64,000 bases of DNA from Flavobacterium segetis (lineage in GTDB: Bacteria; Bacteroidota; Bacteroidia; Flavobacteriales; Flavobacteriaceae): assembly GCF_900129575.1 (NCBI RefSeq), contig NZ_FQWE01000008.1, positions 62,001-126,000 on the forward strand, given 5' to 3'. Both the position numbers and the translations under genes were made by a program. The notes beneath the pieces were generated by a model. That model searched no databases, was not told the origin of the DNA, and saw nothing but the letters and a program-made list of their open reading frames with translations. Shown here piece by piece: positions 47,687 through 57,161 of this stretch (its first letter is position 1; the number at the start of each line of letters is the position of its first letter).

Positions 47687-47718
47687 AACCGTCTTTGTTA
47701 AAACTAGACGGTTTTTTT
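47687..47718 (+). terminator. Rho-independent terminator of the permease gene
   Basis: The stem AACCGTCT/AGACGGTT with an 11-base loop is followed by TTTTTTTATTTT, beginning 11 bases after the stop. Confidence 0.88.
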
Positions 47719-48080
47719 TATTTTAATTAGAATGAATGGCAAAGCTATCTTCATTAAACTGAAATTGATTTTGCCGCCTGTAAGTACTTATTTGTCACGC
47801 TGGGAGCGTCCTAATTTTATCGAGCAACTCATGCATAAAGGACTAAGCTTAATGCTAAATAGATAAAGTATCACTTTTCATATCGTTTTGTGTAATTCTT
47901 TAAATAATTAAAGATCTTCCAGCAACGTAAAAAGTTTCAAAAACCGTTCAGAACTTAAAAAATAATCAAAATCTAATTTTATAAAAATTGCATTTTTATT
48001 AATTTTTATTACCATCTTGCTGTGATAAAACATGTTCAAGAACTACTATTTTTGAAATACATAGTTAATAGCAATACAGC
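47719..48080. other. Non-coding gap before sbcD
   Basis: About 360 bases without a supportable reading frame. A GTCACGCTGGGAGCG stretch near 47797 looks like a remnant of the GTCA-type repeats seen in Flavobacteria, but only one copy is here. The sbcD promoter is expected in the final 80 bases; no full consensus was found. Confidence 0.4.
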
Positions 48081-49304
48081 ATGAGAATTTTACACACAGC
48101 CGACTGGCATTTAGGAAAAAAACTAGATCATTTCTCGCGTTTAGAAGAACAGAAAATAGTGATGGATGAAATATGTACGATCGCCGATGATCAAAATGCG
48201 GATGTAATTATTGTCGCAGGTGATTTATTTGACACTTTTAATCCGCCGGTTGAAGCTGTTGATTTACTGTATAAAACGCTGAAACGATTAACCAATAACG
48301 GAAAAAGACCAGTTATTGCAATTGCAGGAAATCACGATAGTCCAGATAGGATTGACGCGCCCAATCCGCTTGCTAGAGAATGCGGAATTTTATTTGTAGG
48401 CAATCCTGATGTCACTATTCCAAAAATGGAAATCGAAAACGGATTCGAGATTACAGCATCTGAAAATGGTTTTTTAGAGATAAAACTACCTCAGTATACT
48501 TATCCAATTCGAATTATAACGACGCCTTACGCAAATGAAATGCGCTTAAAAACCTATCTGGGAGCAGAGAATAAAGAACAGCAGTTAAACGAATTGTTGC
48601 AGACTTCGTGGTCTCAATTAGCTGATAAATACTGCGATAATAAAGGGGTGAATATTTTGACTACTCATTTATATATGCTTAAACGTGGCGGCGAAATTCT
48701 TGAGGAGCCTGATGGTGAAAAACCGTTGCGAATAGGCAACGCAGATATTGTTTATACAGATTGTATTCCGCAACAAATTCAGTACACAGCACTTGGACAT
48801 TTACATCGATATCAAAACGTGGGCGGACATTCTAGCCCTGTAGTATATTCAAGTAGTCCCTTGTCATATAGTTTTTCAGAAGCGGGTCAAGATAAAAAAG
48901 TAGTGTTAATTGAAGCGCAGCCTGATGAAAAAGTGAAACTTACACCTATTTCGTTACAATCAGGTCGTCCTTTACACCGAAAACGTTTTGAAACGATTGA
49001 TCTAGCAGTCGAGTGGTTGTTAGCAAATCCATATTGTTTAATAGAATTGACACTAGTTAGCGATACTTTTATAGCAAACAGCGATTCGAAGAGAATTTAT
49101 GAAAGTCATGACGGTATTATTTTTATTATTCCAATAATTTTAAATGAAAATAATCAAAATATACAAACGGCAAAAGTAAATTTAGATCAAAATATTCAAG
49201 GGTTATTTGCTGATTATTTTCAGTCAAAATACAAACAGCAACCTAATAATGAGATACTAGATTTATTTAATGAAATCATTGCAAGCCAATCTAAAAACGA
49301 ATAA
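48081..49304 (+). CDS. sbcD: Exonuclease SbcCD subunit D
   Basis: A 407-residue Mre11-type nuclease with the metal-binding motifs ADWHLGK (Asp8, His10), VAGDLFD, AGNHDSP and a later TALGHLHR. With SbcC it cuts hairpins and processes DNA ends. An extended C-terminal capping domain is present. The gene lies 11 bases before sbcC, the usual operon arrangement. No signal peptide. Confidence 0.97.
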   Translation: MRILHTADWHLGKKLDHFSRLEEQKIVMDEICTIADDQNADVIIVAGDLFDTFNPPVEAVDLLYKTLKRLTNNGKRPVIAIAGNHDSPDRIDAPNPLARECGILFVGNPDVTIPKMEIENGFEITASENGFLEIKLPQYTYPIRIITTPYANEMRLKTYLGAENKEQQLNELLQTSWSQLADKYCDNKGVNILTTHLYMLKRGGEILEEPDGEKPLRIGNADIVYTDCIPQQIQYTALGHLHRYQNVGGHSSPVVYSSSPLSYSFSEAGQDKKVVLIEAQPDEKVKLTPISLQSGRPLHRKRFETIDLAVEWLLANPYCLIELTLVSDTFIANSDSKRIYESHDGIIFIIPIILNENNQNIQTAKVNLDQNIQGLFADYFQSKYKQQPNNEILDLFNEIIASQSKNE

Positions 49305-49315
49305 TCTTAAACATC

Positions 49316-52300
49316 ATGTTACCACTACAATTAAGTATTACTGGTTTGTATTCCTATCAGAAAAAGCAATCTATTAATTTTGAAGAATTGACTGACGCTG
49401 GTTTATTTGGAATTTTTGGTGCTGTTGGTTCCGGGAAATCTTCCATTCTAGAAGCGATTGGCTTTGTATTGTATGGCGAAACAGATCGATTGAATAAAAC
49501 GGACAAACGGGCTTACAATATGCTCAATCTAAAATCAGATCGTGCCGTTATTGAATTTGAATTTGTGAATTTTGAAGAACGAAAATTTAAATTCGTAGCC
49601 GAATGGAAGCGCAAAAAAAGGTTCGAAGAAACAACATCCATTGAGCGATTCGCCTATGAATGGAAAGATGATAAGTGGATTCCGCTTGCGTCTGCTGATG
49701 CAACCGTAATAATTGGATTAAGCTATGAAAACTTTAGACGCACCATTATCATTCCGCAAGGAAAGTTTAGTGAGTTTTTGAGCTTAAAAGGCAAAGAGCG
49801 TTCTGATATGATGAAAGAAATTTTTAATCTCCAACGTTTTGATTTGGCTTACAAAGTTGGGAGCGCTCAAAGTATTACGCGAACCGAACTTGATCAATTA
49901 AAAGGGACTTTAACAGGCTTTGAATCAATTTCTGCAGAAACTATTACAGTTTTAGAAAATGAATTTTCTGCTGCCGAAAGTCAATTAAAAAATGATAAAA
50001 CGGAGATGCTTTTGGCTGAAACCGAACTTCAAAAACTAAATACACTAAAAACTAACTTCGAAGATTTAGAGAAAAAGAAAGTCGCACTTTCTGCATTACT
50101 ATTACACAAGCCTGATCACGATGCTTTTCAAAAAGAAATTGATGTTTTTGAAATGACAGAGCAAAATTTCAAAGCTATATTACAAGAACTTTACACAAAT
50201 ACCATTGCTATAGATAAAGCAAAAGCGCAATTACTAAAAGTTGAAAGCGATAAAAATGCTTTAACACAAAATAAAAAAAGCAATCAAATTGTGATTGACG
50301 AACTACAAACACAGTTTGATCAATTAGAAGTTTCTAAAAATAAAGTACTTGATTTAGAATCAGTTGAAAAAGTATTAAACTTGCAAATGGATGTCGATAG
50401 AATTGAAAAAAAGATTGCAAATGCTACAGTATTTTCATCAGAAAGCGAAAAGAAAGAAAATGAACTTAAACAAAATTTGATAACGATTCTCTCGGATCTA
50501 ACTAGTTTGAAATCAAAAAAAATTAACGGAAATATATTGTTGGAAGTGGGTAATTGGTACAATTTGCAGGAATCAATTCACACACAGCTTGCTACGAAAG
50601 TGGAGAGGATTAAAATAATTGAAGAATATCAAGTGCAACAGAAGGCTTCTTTTTTAGAATTGGGTTTGCCGATTGAAAACTGGAAAAAGCGTATCGCTGA
50701 TCAAAAAGAAGTGTTGCTAAGTGACAAAAATATAGCTTTGTCTATACAAACTAAATTGTTAGTGTCCAAAGAATTGGCTCATTTTACTAGTAGTTTGCAT
50801 GAAGGTGAGAATTGTCCGCTTTGTGGCTCCTTAGAACATCCAAATGTTATGGTGACTGACGATGTTTCGGAAGAGCTTAAAAATAGTGACGCAAGTATTT
50901 TACTTTTGGCCAATAAAGAAAAAGAACTTACACTTGTAGAATCAAAAGCCAATAAAATAGATTTGGCAATTGCCCATGCAGTCGAACAATTAGGAATTAC
51001 AATTGCTGAAAAGGTCGCGCTTGAGAGCGAATTAAAGCATCACTTCTCAAATTTTATTTGGAAAAATTTTAATGCTGGTGATAAGTCGGCTTTTTTAGAT
51101 ACAAAACAACAGCAGCAAGATCTTGAAAAAAAAATAGCTGAATTAGAGATTAATGAAAATGACATCCGACTACAGCAACAAAAAATAGTAAATGAATTGA
51201 AAATTCTAATGGCAGAAAATTCAGTTTTAGAAAATGAAAAGGCAGCAAAAAAGGCCACGTTAACGAATGAACTATCTCGAATAAAAGTGATTAATTTTAG
51301 TGATTATGAACAATCGTCCACAGCAAGTATTCGCGATGAAAACAACAAATTATATCAGCAAAACAACTACGTTGCCACTGAACACAAAACAAAAACGGAG
51401 GCAATAGCTTTACAAAACATAGAATTAGCACGTTTAGAGGTAAGTGTAAATTTAATACAAGAGCAAATTACTTCTTATCAATCGGCTGTTCAGCGACTTC
51501 AGAAAACAATAGATAATTTATTGCAAACACATCAGTTTGCTTCAATTGAAATCGTTAATAGTATTCTTTCCAAAAATTGGGATTTAGTATTCGAAAAAAA
51601 CAAAACGAGACAATTTGTAATTGATTTGAAAGTAGCCGAAAACGCTTTTGCGCAAGCGGAAGAATTAGTTGCAAACCAACTTTTCACAAATAGGGATTTC
51701 GATGAATTTACTAATACGGTAGCTATAAAAAAAGAAAAATTTGAAGTGCAGCTATCGCATTTTTCTAAAGTGCAAGATAATTTAAAACGTACAATAGCCG
51801 CTTTTGCTGAAAAAGCTGAATTGCTGCAAAAGTTTGAAGTGCTAAACAATCGATTTGTTAACTTAGGTGTTCTGGCCAACATGTTTAATGCGAGCGGTTT
51901 TGTTAACTACGTTTCTAGTATTTACTTGCAAAATTTAGCGGATGTTGCTAACGTCCGTTTTCACCGAATGACAAAAAATCAACTGAGCCTCGCCATAAAT
52001 AGTTCTAATGAATTTGAGGTGATTGATTACCTCAATAATGGAGCGCAACGTAGCGTTAAAACACTTTCGGGTGGTCAAGGATTTCAGGCTTCGTTGTGTT
52101 TAGCACTGGCATTAGCGGAAAGCGTACAATCTTTAAATAAAAATGATAAAAATTTCTTTTTTATCGATGAAGGTTTTGGAACCCAGGATGCTGAAAGTAT
52201 TTCAATTGTTTTTGAAACACTTCAATCCTTGCGAAAAGAAAATAGGATTGTAGGCATTATTTCGCATGTGGCTGAATTGCAAGAACGTATTCCAAGATCA

Positions 52301-52357
52301 ATTAGTGTTACAAAAAATGATGAAAGAGGTAGTTTTATAAGTGAAAATTGGAATTAA
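49316..52357 (+). CDS. sbcC: Exonuclease SbcCD subunit C
   Basis: A 1013-residue SMC-like ATPase. Walker A is GAVGSGKS (35-42) and the distal half has LSGGQGFQASLCLALALAES (signature) and FFFIDEGFGTQD (Walker B). Two long coiled-coil arms (about 190-480 and 520-820) meet at a zinc hook with CPLC (Cys500, Cys503). It powers SbcD on double-strand ends and hairpins. The gene is 11 bases after sbcD. Confidence 0.97.
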   Translation: MLPLQLSITGLYSYQKKQSINFEELTDAGLFGIFGAVGSGKSSILEAIGFVLYGETDRLNKTDKRAYNMLNLKSDRAVIEFEFVNFEERKFKFVAEWKRKKRFEETTSIERFAYEWKDDKWIPLASADATVIIGLSYENFRRTIIIPQGKFSEFLSLKGKERSDMMKEIFNLQRFDLAYKVGSAQSITRTELDQLKGTLTGFESISAETITVLENEFSAAESQLKNDKTEMLLAETELQKLNTLKTNFEDLEKKKVALSALLLHKPDHDAFQKEIDVFEMTEQNFKAILQELYTNTIAIDKAKAQLLKVESDKNALTQNKKSNQIVIDELQTQFDQLEVSKNKVLDLESVEKVLNLQMDVDRIEKKIANATVFSSESEKKENELKQNLITILSDLTSLKSKKINGNILLEVGNWYNLQESIHTQLATKVERIKIIEEYQVQQKASFLELGLPIENWKKRIADQKEVLLSDKNIALSIQTKLLVSKELAHFTSSLHEGENCPLCGSLEHPNVMVTDDVSEELKNSDASILLLANKEKELTLVESKANKIDLAIAHAVEQLGITIAEKVALESELKHHFSNFIWKNFNAGDKSAFLDTKQQQQDLEKKIAELEINENDIRLQQQKIVNELKILMAENSVLENEKAAKKATLTNELSRIKVINFSDYEQSSTASIRDENNKLYQQNNYVATEHKTKTEAIALQNIELARLEVSVNLIQEQITSYQSAVQRLQKTIDNLLQTHQFASIEIVNSILSKNWDLVFEKNKTRQFVIDLKVAENAFAQAEELVANQLFTNRDFDEFTNTVAIKKEKFEVQLSHFSKVQDNLKRTIAAFAEKAELLQKFEVLNNRFVNLGVLANMFNASGFVNYVSSIYLQNLADVANVRFHRMTKNQLSLAINSSNEFEVIDYLNNGAQRSVKTLSGGQGFQASLCLALALAESVQSLNKNDKNFFFIDEGFGTQDAESISIVFETLQSLRKENRIVGIISHVAELQERIPRSISVTKNDERGSFISENWN

Positions 52358-52576
52358 ATGTAAAAAATTTAGGAGTTATAAAAGGCTTTAACTGCAACTA
52401 TGATTTTGAATTTTATTAAGTATCTTTTGCCTGAAACATTGTAAACTGTGAATTATATAAGCAACAACTTTAATAGTGTAACGTGTAGATTTCTATTTAG
52501 AGCAATCTTTGTATGACAAGTATCAGTAGAAACTTAGTAGTTAATAGCTAATAAGAAAAAACAGTACAAGCGATTT

Positions 52577-52610
52577 AAGGCGTATCATTTAATGGCTACG
52601 CCTTTTTTTA
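52577..52610 (+). terminator. Rho-independent terminator in the sbcC-GH130 gap
   Basis: The stem AAGGCGTA/TACGCCTT is followed by TTTTTTT. It lies about 220 bases past sbcC and only 22 before the GH130 ATG, so it may serve as an attenuator in the leader of that gene rather than as the sbcC terminator. Confidence 0.6.
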
Positions 52611-52631
52611 ATTATAAAATTTAGAAACAGC

Positions 52632-53660
52632 ATGTTGAATATAAAAAAAGAAGGGATTTTGCTGAGTAAAACGGAGCTTTCATTTGAAAATGAAAGTGTA
52701 TTAAATCCTGCCATCATGCAAGAGGGTGGAACTGTTCATCTTTTTTATAGAGCTGTTCGCGTGGGAAATTATTCAACTATTGGATATTGTAAATTAGATG
52801 GGCCTTTAAAAGTTGTGCAGCGAAACAATACTCCTATATTAATTCCTTGTTCTGAAGATGCCTCAAATGGGATTGAAGATCCTAGGATTGTAAAAATTGA
52901 TGACATTTATTATATCACTTATACTTCTTTTAATGGGATAAATGCACTAGGAACTTTAGTTACTTCTACTGATTTAATCCATTTTAAAAATCACGGAATA
53001 ATTGTTCCACAGATTACTTATGATGAATTTAAACGTTTAGCAGAATGTACTAATTTAGTTAATCTAAAATATTTTAGGCATGTGCGCCATTTTAAAAGAG
53101 ATAAAAAAGTTTTTATTTGGGATAAAGATGTAATTTTCTTTCCAAGAAGAATCGGTGGGAAATTAGCTTTTTTACATCGCATTCGTCCAGGAATCCAACT
53201 TGTTTTAATCGAGAATTTGCAAGATTTAACAACAGAATTCTGGAATAATTATTTTTTAAATTTTAACGAGCACATTATTTTAGATCCTATTGAATCAATT
53301 CATGAATCAAGTTTTATAGGTGGTGGTTGTCCTCCAATAGAAACTGAAAAAGGGTGGTTGCTAATCTATCACGGAGTGTATGACACTTCAGAAGGTTATA
53401 TATATTCGGCTGCTGCTGCGTTACTTGATCTTGAAAATCCAACAAAAGTAATTGCTAGATTACCATATCCACTAATTTCTCCGGAACTAGAGTATGAGAA
53501 AAATGGCATTGTAGATAATGTAATATTTCCCACAGGTACGGCCTTATTTGACGATGAACTTTATATTTATTACGGCGCTGCTGATAAATGCATCGCTTGT
53601 GCGTCAGTTAGTTTAAGCAGTTTGTTAGAGGAACTCAGTTTACACTTAGTTAAAAATTAA
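52632..53660 (+). CDS. GH130-family beta-mannoside phosphorylase-like protein
   Basis: A 342-residue five-bladed propeller enzyme without a signal peptide. The signature GIEDPRIVKIDDIYYITYTSFNG region (about 77-99) contains the conserved Asp proton donor of GH130, and later GGGCPPIETEKGWLLIYHGV (about 232-251) completes the family pattern. GH130 enzymes phosphorolyse or hydrolyse beta-mannosides; the precise bond is unknown here. Proteins of this sort are sometimes mislabelled as Cry-type pesticidal proteins; the sequence gives no support for that. It stands alone on the plus strand. Confidence 0.88.
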   Translation: MLNIKKEGILLSKTELSFENESVLNPAIMQEGGTVHLFYRAVRVGNYSTIGYCKLDGPLKVVQRNNTPILIPCSEDASNGIEDPRIVKIDDIYYITYTSFNGINALGTLVTSTDLIHFKNHGIIVPQITYDEFKRLAECTNLVNLKYFRHVRHFKRDKKVFIWDKDVIFFPRRIGGKLAFLHRIRPGIQLVLIENLQDLTTEFWNNYFLNFNEHIILDPIESIHESSFIGGGCPPIETEKGWLLIYHGVYDTSEGYIYSAAAALLDLENPTKVIARLPYPLISPELEYEKNGIVDNVIFPTGTALFDDELYIYYGAADKCIACASVSLSSLLEELSLHLVKN

Positions 53661-53706
53661 AACTAAGTACTTAAAAAGCAGCTCAAAATGCATTAAAATA
53701 TAATTT

Positions 53707-54117
53707 TTAGTCTGTCGTCAAAAAGTCATCATCGTTTTCTGGTTGATAATTTTCTTCATGCATTTCATTATATACAGAATTGATACTCTTTTGGTCGAAG
53801 AAATTAATATTTATGGAGTTCGGACTTGACCCTTCATTTAAAATAATTTCACTTTTTAACGGATTCTCCTTTAAAAAATCATCGTCATTACCATTAATAT
53901 TCTTTTTGGTCTCTTCATCGCTTTCATCACTAAGCTCCTCTGATTTTGGATCGTCTGATGATTTTGTATTTTCTACTTCTGGAATAGCGAATAATTCATC
54001 ACCGCCATTTTCAGAAAAATTTTCAATTGCTTCCTTTTTAATTTTATTGTTTATTCCAACACCTAGTTTAGCAAATAAATACTTGGTGGAAAATCTGCGA
54101 GAATTTTTGTAAGTACG
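53707..54117 (-). pseudogene. Start-less acidic reading frame (3' remnant of a lost gene)
   Basis: The minus strand is open for 136 codons from just after a TAG (54118-54120) to a TAA (53707-53709). It has no ATG, GTG or TTG near its beginning; the only ATG is about 20 codons from the end. It begins basic (RTYKNSRRFSTKYLFAKLGV) and then becomes strongly acidic with many Asp, Glu and Asn, ending DDDFLTTD. Coding-like codon use suggests a real protein C-terminus whose 5' part has been cut away near 54120. I do not recognise the family. The plus-strand serine-rich frame over the same bases is the shadow of this one. Confidence 0.55.
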
Positions 54118-54170
54118 CTAGAACCAGCTATTAATTATACACGCTGGTGGCAGCCGAAGTTCCTTCATAT

Positions 54171-55547
54171 TTAGACTATTCTTTTAATTAATTTGAAATA
54201 TTTAAATGGTGCATACTTAAAAGGTAAATCAATCCAAGTGGGTGTGGTCACAATTGCTCTTCTATTGCTAAAAGCTAAAAAACTTTCTCGTCCGTGGTAT
54301 TTTCCCAGTCCGCTGTTCCCAACTCCACCAAAAGGTAAATTGTGGTTAGTGATGTGCATCAGGGTATCGTTAATACAGGCTCCACCAGAAGTTGTTTTCG
54401 CCAAAACCTCTTTTGCATTTCTGTTTTTACCAAAATAGTAGAAGGCTAAAGGCTTTTCATTTTTACTTATATATTGGATAGGTTCATCGATATGCTCGAA
54501 AGTCATTACAGGTAAAATAGGTCCAAATATTTCTTCTTGCATAATCAAAAAATCAGGATTTACATCATCAATAATTGTAGGTGCTATAAATCTTTCCTTT
54601 TCGTCAATTTCTCCACCAGAATGAATTTTTCCTCGGTTCATCAACTTTTCTAACCTGTCAATTGCTCGTTGATTTACGATACGTGGATAGAATCGGCTTT
54701 CTTTAATATCATTTCCATACATTTCTTTAATATTCTTGGCAATTTTATCCAATAATGCATCTTTGATAGAATGATGTGCAAAAAGGTAATCAGGTGCAAT
54801 ACAGGTTTGACCTGCATTTATTATTTTGCCCCAAGCAATACGTTTTGCTGCAACATCAATGTTTGCATCTGCATCAACAATACAGGGGCTTTTTCCACCT
54901 AATTCCAATACGACTGGTGTTAAGTGTTCTGCTGCTGCTTTCATTACGACTTTCCCGACTTTTGAACTACCCGTAAAGAAAATAATATCAAAGCGTTCAT
55001 TAAATAGAATGCTATTGGTTTCTCTACCGCCTTGAACTACTGCAATATAATTAGACTCAAAAGTTTCTTCAATCATTTCCTGCATTGCTATAGCAGTTTT
55101 CGGTACATCAGGTGATGGTTTTAGAATAGTACAACCACCAGCTGAAATAGAACCAACCAGGGAATTTATTAACAACTGAAAAGGATAATTCCATGGCGCT
55201 ACAATAAGGCACAATCCAAGAGGTTCATAAATTACTTTACTTGTGGACGGCCATAAATGTAATGGTGTTGAAACTCTTTTAGGTTTTGCCCACCTCTTTA
55301 AATGTTTAATATGATTATCAATTTCCCCCGTGACAATACTGATTTCGGTTAAGTAAGATTCTTCAGGCGATTTATGCAAATCTTCCCATAAAGCACCTTC
55401 AAGTTTCTTCTGATTCTTTCGAATGGCTTTTTTTAGTTTTCGAAGTTGCTCTAATCTAAAATCAATATCCTTTGTCTTGTTGGTTGAAAAAAAATCCCTT
55501 TGACTTTCAATATGCTGAACGATAGTATCTCTTGATGTTTCTTCCAT
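54171..55547 (-). CDS. Aldehyde dehydrogenase family protein
   Basis: A 459-residue NAD(P)-dependent aldehyde dehydrogenase of the ALDH3-like group. From the preferred ATG (55547) the catalytic Cys is 249 (NAGQTC) and the general-base Glu is 215 (LELGGKSPC); the cofactor loop FTGSSKVGK is intact. The C-terminus is hydrophobic/aromatic like the membrane-associated ALDH3 group. The frame extends to 55637 but then overlaps the SDR 3' end by 67 bases with no similarity, so the downstream ATG is chosen. It lies 23 bases after the SDR gene; together they could turn a lipid alcohol into an acid. Confidence 0.9.
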   Translation of the reverse strand: MEETSRDTIVQHIESQRDFFSTNKTKDIDFRLEQLRKLKKAIRKNQKKLEGALWEDLHKSPEESYLTEISIVTGEIDNHIKHLKRWAKPKRVSTPLHLWPSTSKVIYEPLGLCLIVAPWNYPFQLLINSLVGSISAGGCTILKPSPDVPKTAIAMQEMIEETFESNYIAVVQGGRETNSILFNERFDIIFFTGSSKVGKVVMKAAAEHLTPVVLELGGKSPCIVDADANIDVAAKRIAWGKIINAGQTCIAPDYLFAHHSIKDALLDKIAKNIKEMYGNDIKESRFYPRIVNQRAIDRLEKLMNRGKIHSGGEIDEKERFIAPTIIDDVNPDFLIMQEEIFGPILPVMTFEHIDEPIQYISKNEKPLAFYYFGKNRNAKEVLAKTTSGGACINDTLMHITNHNLPFGGVGNSGLGKYHGRESFLAFSNRRAIVTTPTWIDLPFKYAPFKYFKLIKRIV

Positions 55548-55570
55548 TGTTGTACATTTTTTTAATGTTA

Positions 55571-56377
55571 CTATTTTTTGCGACCTGTGAAATGCTCCAT
55601 TGTTTTGTAAATTCCGAGAACCTCTCCTGCGAACCAATCAAAAACATTAATAGACATTACAGCTTGACCAAAACGTGTAACTCTATAAATATAACCAGGA
55701 ATACTAATCATTTTTTTATTTTTTTCAATCGCTTTAATAATGGTTAATGCTGCTACTTCAGGCTCCAAAATTGGGATTTTAGATTTTACACCATCAAACA
55801 TTCCTGTATTGATATAGTAGGGCATTATTGTAGTAACATTCACTTTTTTATCCATTTGCTTCATCTCCAAACGTAAACTATCAGACCAGCCGATGAGTGA
55901 CCATTTGCTTGCTGCGTAAACAGACATTTTAGGATTTGAAACTATTCCACCAGATGAAGCAATATTGCAAATATTTCCTGAATTTTGATCCAACATATCA
56001 TCAAGAAAAGCCTTCGTTATAAACATGGGTGCATTTGCATTAATGTCCATTGTCTTCGAAATATCGGATAAGGAGTGCTCGTTGAAATATTTACCCACAA
56101 TTATTCCTGCGTTATTGATCACTACATCAACTACACCAATTTCTTGCTTTACTTTTTTGGCAGTTTCTTGTATTTGTTCAACCTTAGAGATATCTACATT
56201 GTAGCCATAAACTTTTCCTTTGTCAGAGAATTGCAATAGGGTCTCATCAATACTTTCTTGATTAATATCCCAAATGATAACTTTGGCTTTTCGTTCTAAT
56301 AGTAAACGAACCATTATTCTGCCAATTCCGGATGCTCCTCCGGTAATTAAAACTATTTTGTTTTCTAAATTTCTCAT
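55571..56377 (-). CDS. Short-chain dehydrogenase/reductase
   Basis: A 268-residue classical SDR with the cofactor motif TGGASGIGR (12-20), NNAG (about 89-92), and the catalytic YAASK (about 155-159) with Ser near 142. The Asp-like WDINQ after the second strand suggests NAD(H) preference. The C-terminal extension (about 225-268) is basic and hydrophobic, as in retinol-dehydrogenase-like SDRs that associate with membranes. It precedes the aldehyde dehydrogenase on the same strand and follows the Crp-type regulator gene by 84 bases. Confidence 0.9.
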   Translation of the reverse strand: MRNLENKIVLITGGASGIGRIMVRLLLERKAKVIIWDINQESIDETLLQFSDKGKVYGYNVDISKVEQIQETAKKVKQEIGVVDVVINNAGIIVGKYFNEHSLSDISKTMDINANAPMFITKAFLDDMLDQNSGNICNIASSGGIVSNPKMSVYAASKWSLIGWSDSLRLEMKQMDKKVNVTTIMPYYINTGMFDGVKSKIPILEPEVAALTIIKAIEKNKKMISIPGYIYRVTRFGQAVMSINVFDWFAGEVLGIYKTMEHFTGRKK

Positions 56378-56461
56378 CTCTACATAATTTGGTTATTATA
56401 AAGACAAAGTTAAAGGGCTAATCTTCCAATGACGATAACATTTGTTATCAGTTTTATTTTA

Positions 56462-57040
56462 CTATTGAGAATTTTTTAATCTGCTGAGATGCACAGAACT
56501 AATATTAAGATAAGATGCAATGTAGTGCTGGGGAATCCGTTGTAGAATATTCGGAAACTTTCTAATGAGATTGTTATACCTCACAATTGGACTTTGGGTG
56601 TAAATAGCTTGAATATTATCATTGAAAATAAAGAAATACTCTTCGGCAAGTAACCTGCCAAGTTTCTCTCCGTTCGCAAGAATTTTATAACCATCGTGCA
56701 GCATTTCAAACGACATTAAAACAATAGTTGTATCTTCCAATGCTTGAATGGAATAGTTAGAAGGGATTTTCTTTAAAAAACTTTCATAATCGGCCGAAAA
56801 AGTATTTTCAAATGAAAAATGAAATGTCTTCTCTTCTCCATTGTTATCCACAAAAAAAACCCTTAACAATCCATCTACCACAAAAAAAACATCGCGGCAA
56901 ATATCCCCTTGGCTAAGGATTATTTCCTTTTTCATGATTTCTTTTACCTGAAATTTAGAAGAATAGGACATCCATTCTTCGTTACTAATTTCAATATAAT
57001 GTGAAATTACTTTCTTTATTTTTTCAAGTTCATTATACAT
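56462..57040 (-). CDS. Crp/Fnr-type cyclic-nucleotide-binding-domain regulator
   Basis: A 192-residue protein with an N-terminal cNMP-binding jelly roll (about 25-115, including the GDICRDVFFVVDGLLRVFF strand-turn) and a short C-terminal helix-turn-helix (IPQHYIASYLNISSVHLSRL). The phosphate-binding Arg of true cAMP sites is not obvious, so it may bind another ligand or none. It is upstream of and co-directional with the SDR/ALDH pair and may regulate them. The C-terminal wing is short compared with Crp. Confidence 0.87.
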   Translation of the reverse strand: MYNELEKIKKVISHYIEISNEEWMSYSSKFQVKEIMKKEIILSQGDICRDVFFVVDGLLRVFFVDNNGEEKTFHFSFENTFSADYESFLKKIPSNYSIQALEDTTIVLMSFEMLHDGYKILANGEKLGRLLAEEYFFIFNDNIQAIYTQSPIVRYNNLIRKFPNILQRIPQHYIASYLNISSVHLSRLKNSQ

Positions 57041-57161
57041 TTTTAAAATTTATGAGGTTCTCTTCTTTTTATAGCTACCAAGGGTTGGGTATTTGAAAAG
57101 TTGCGATTTAAAATGCCCAAAATTTCGGTTAATAACTGAACTTAAAAGATAACTAAAATCT

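Noticed and set aside
47790-47830. Possible REP-type repeat (GTCACGCTGGGAGCG)
   Set aside because: Only one weak copy in the window, so a repeat family cannot be supported.
52632-53660. Pesticidal crystal-protein label for the GH130 gene
   Set aside because: The protein shows GH130 propeller motifs and nothing of a Cry toxin.
53780-54112. Serine-rich 110-codon plus-strand frame
   Set aside because: It is the antisense of an acidic minus-strand frame with better coding character.
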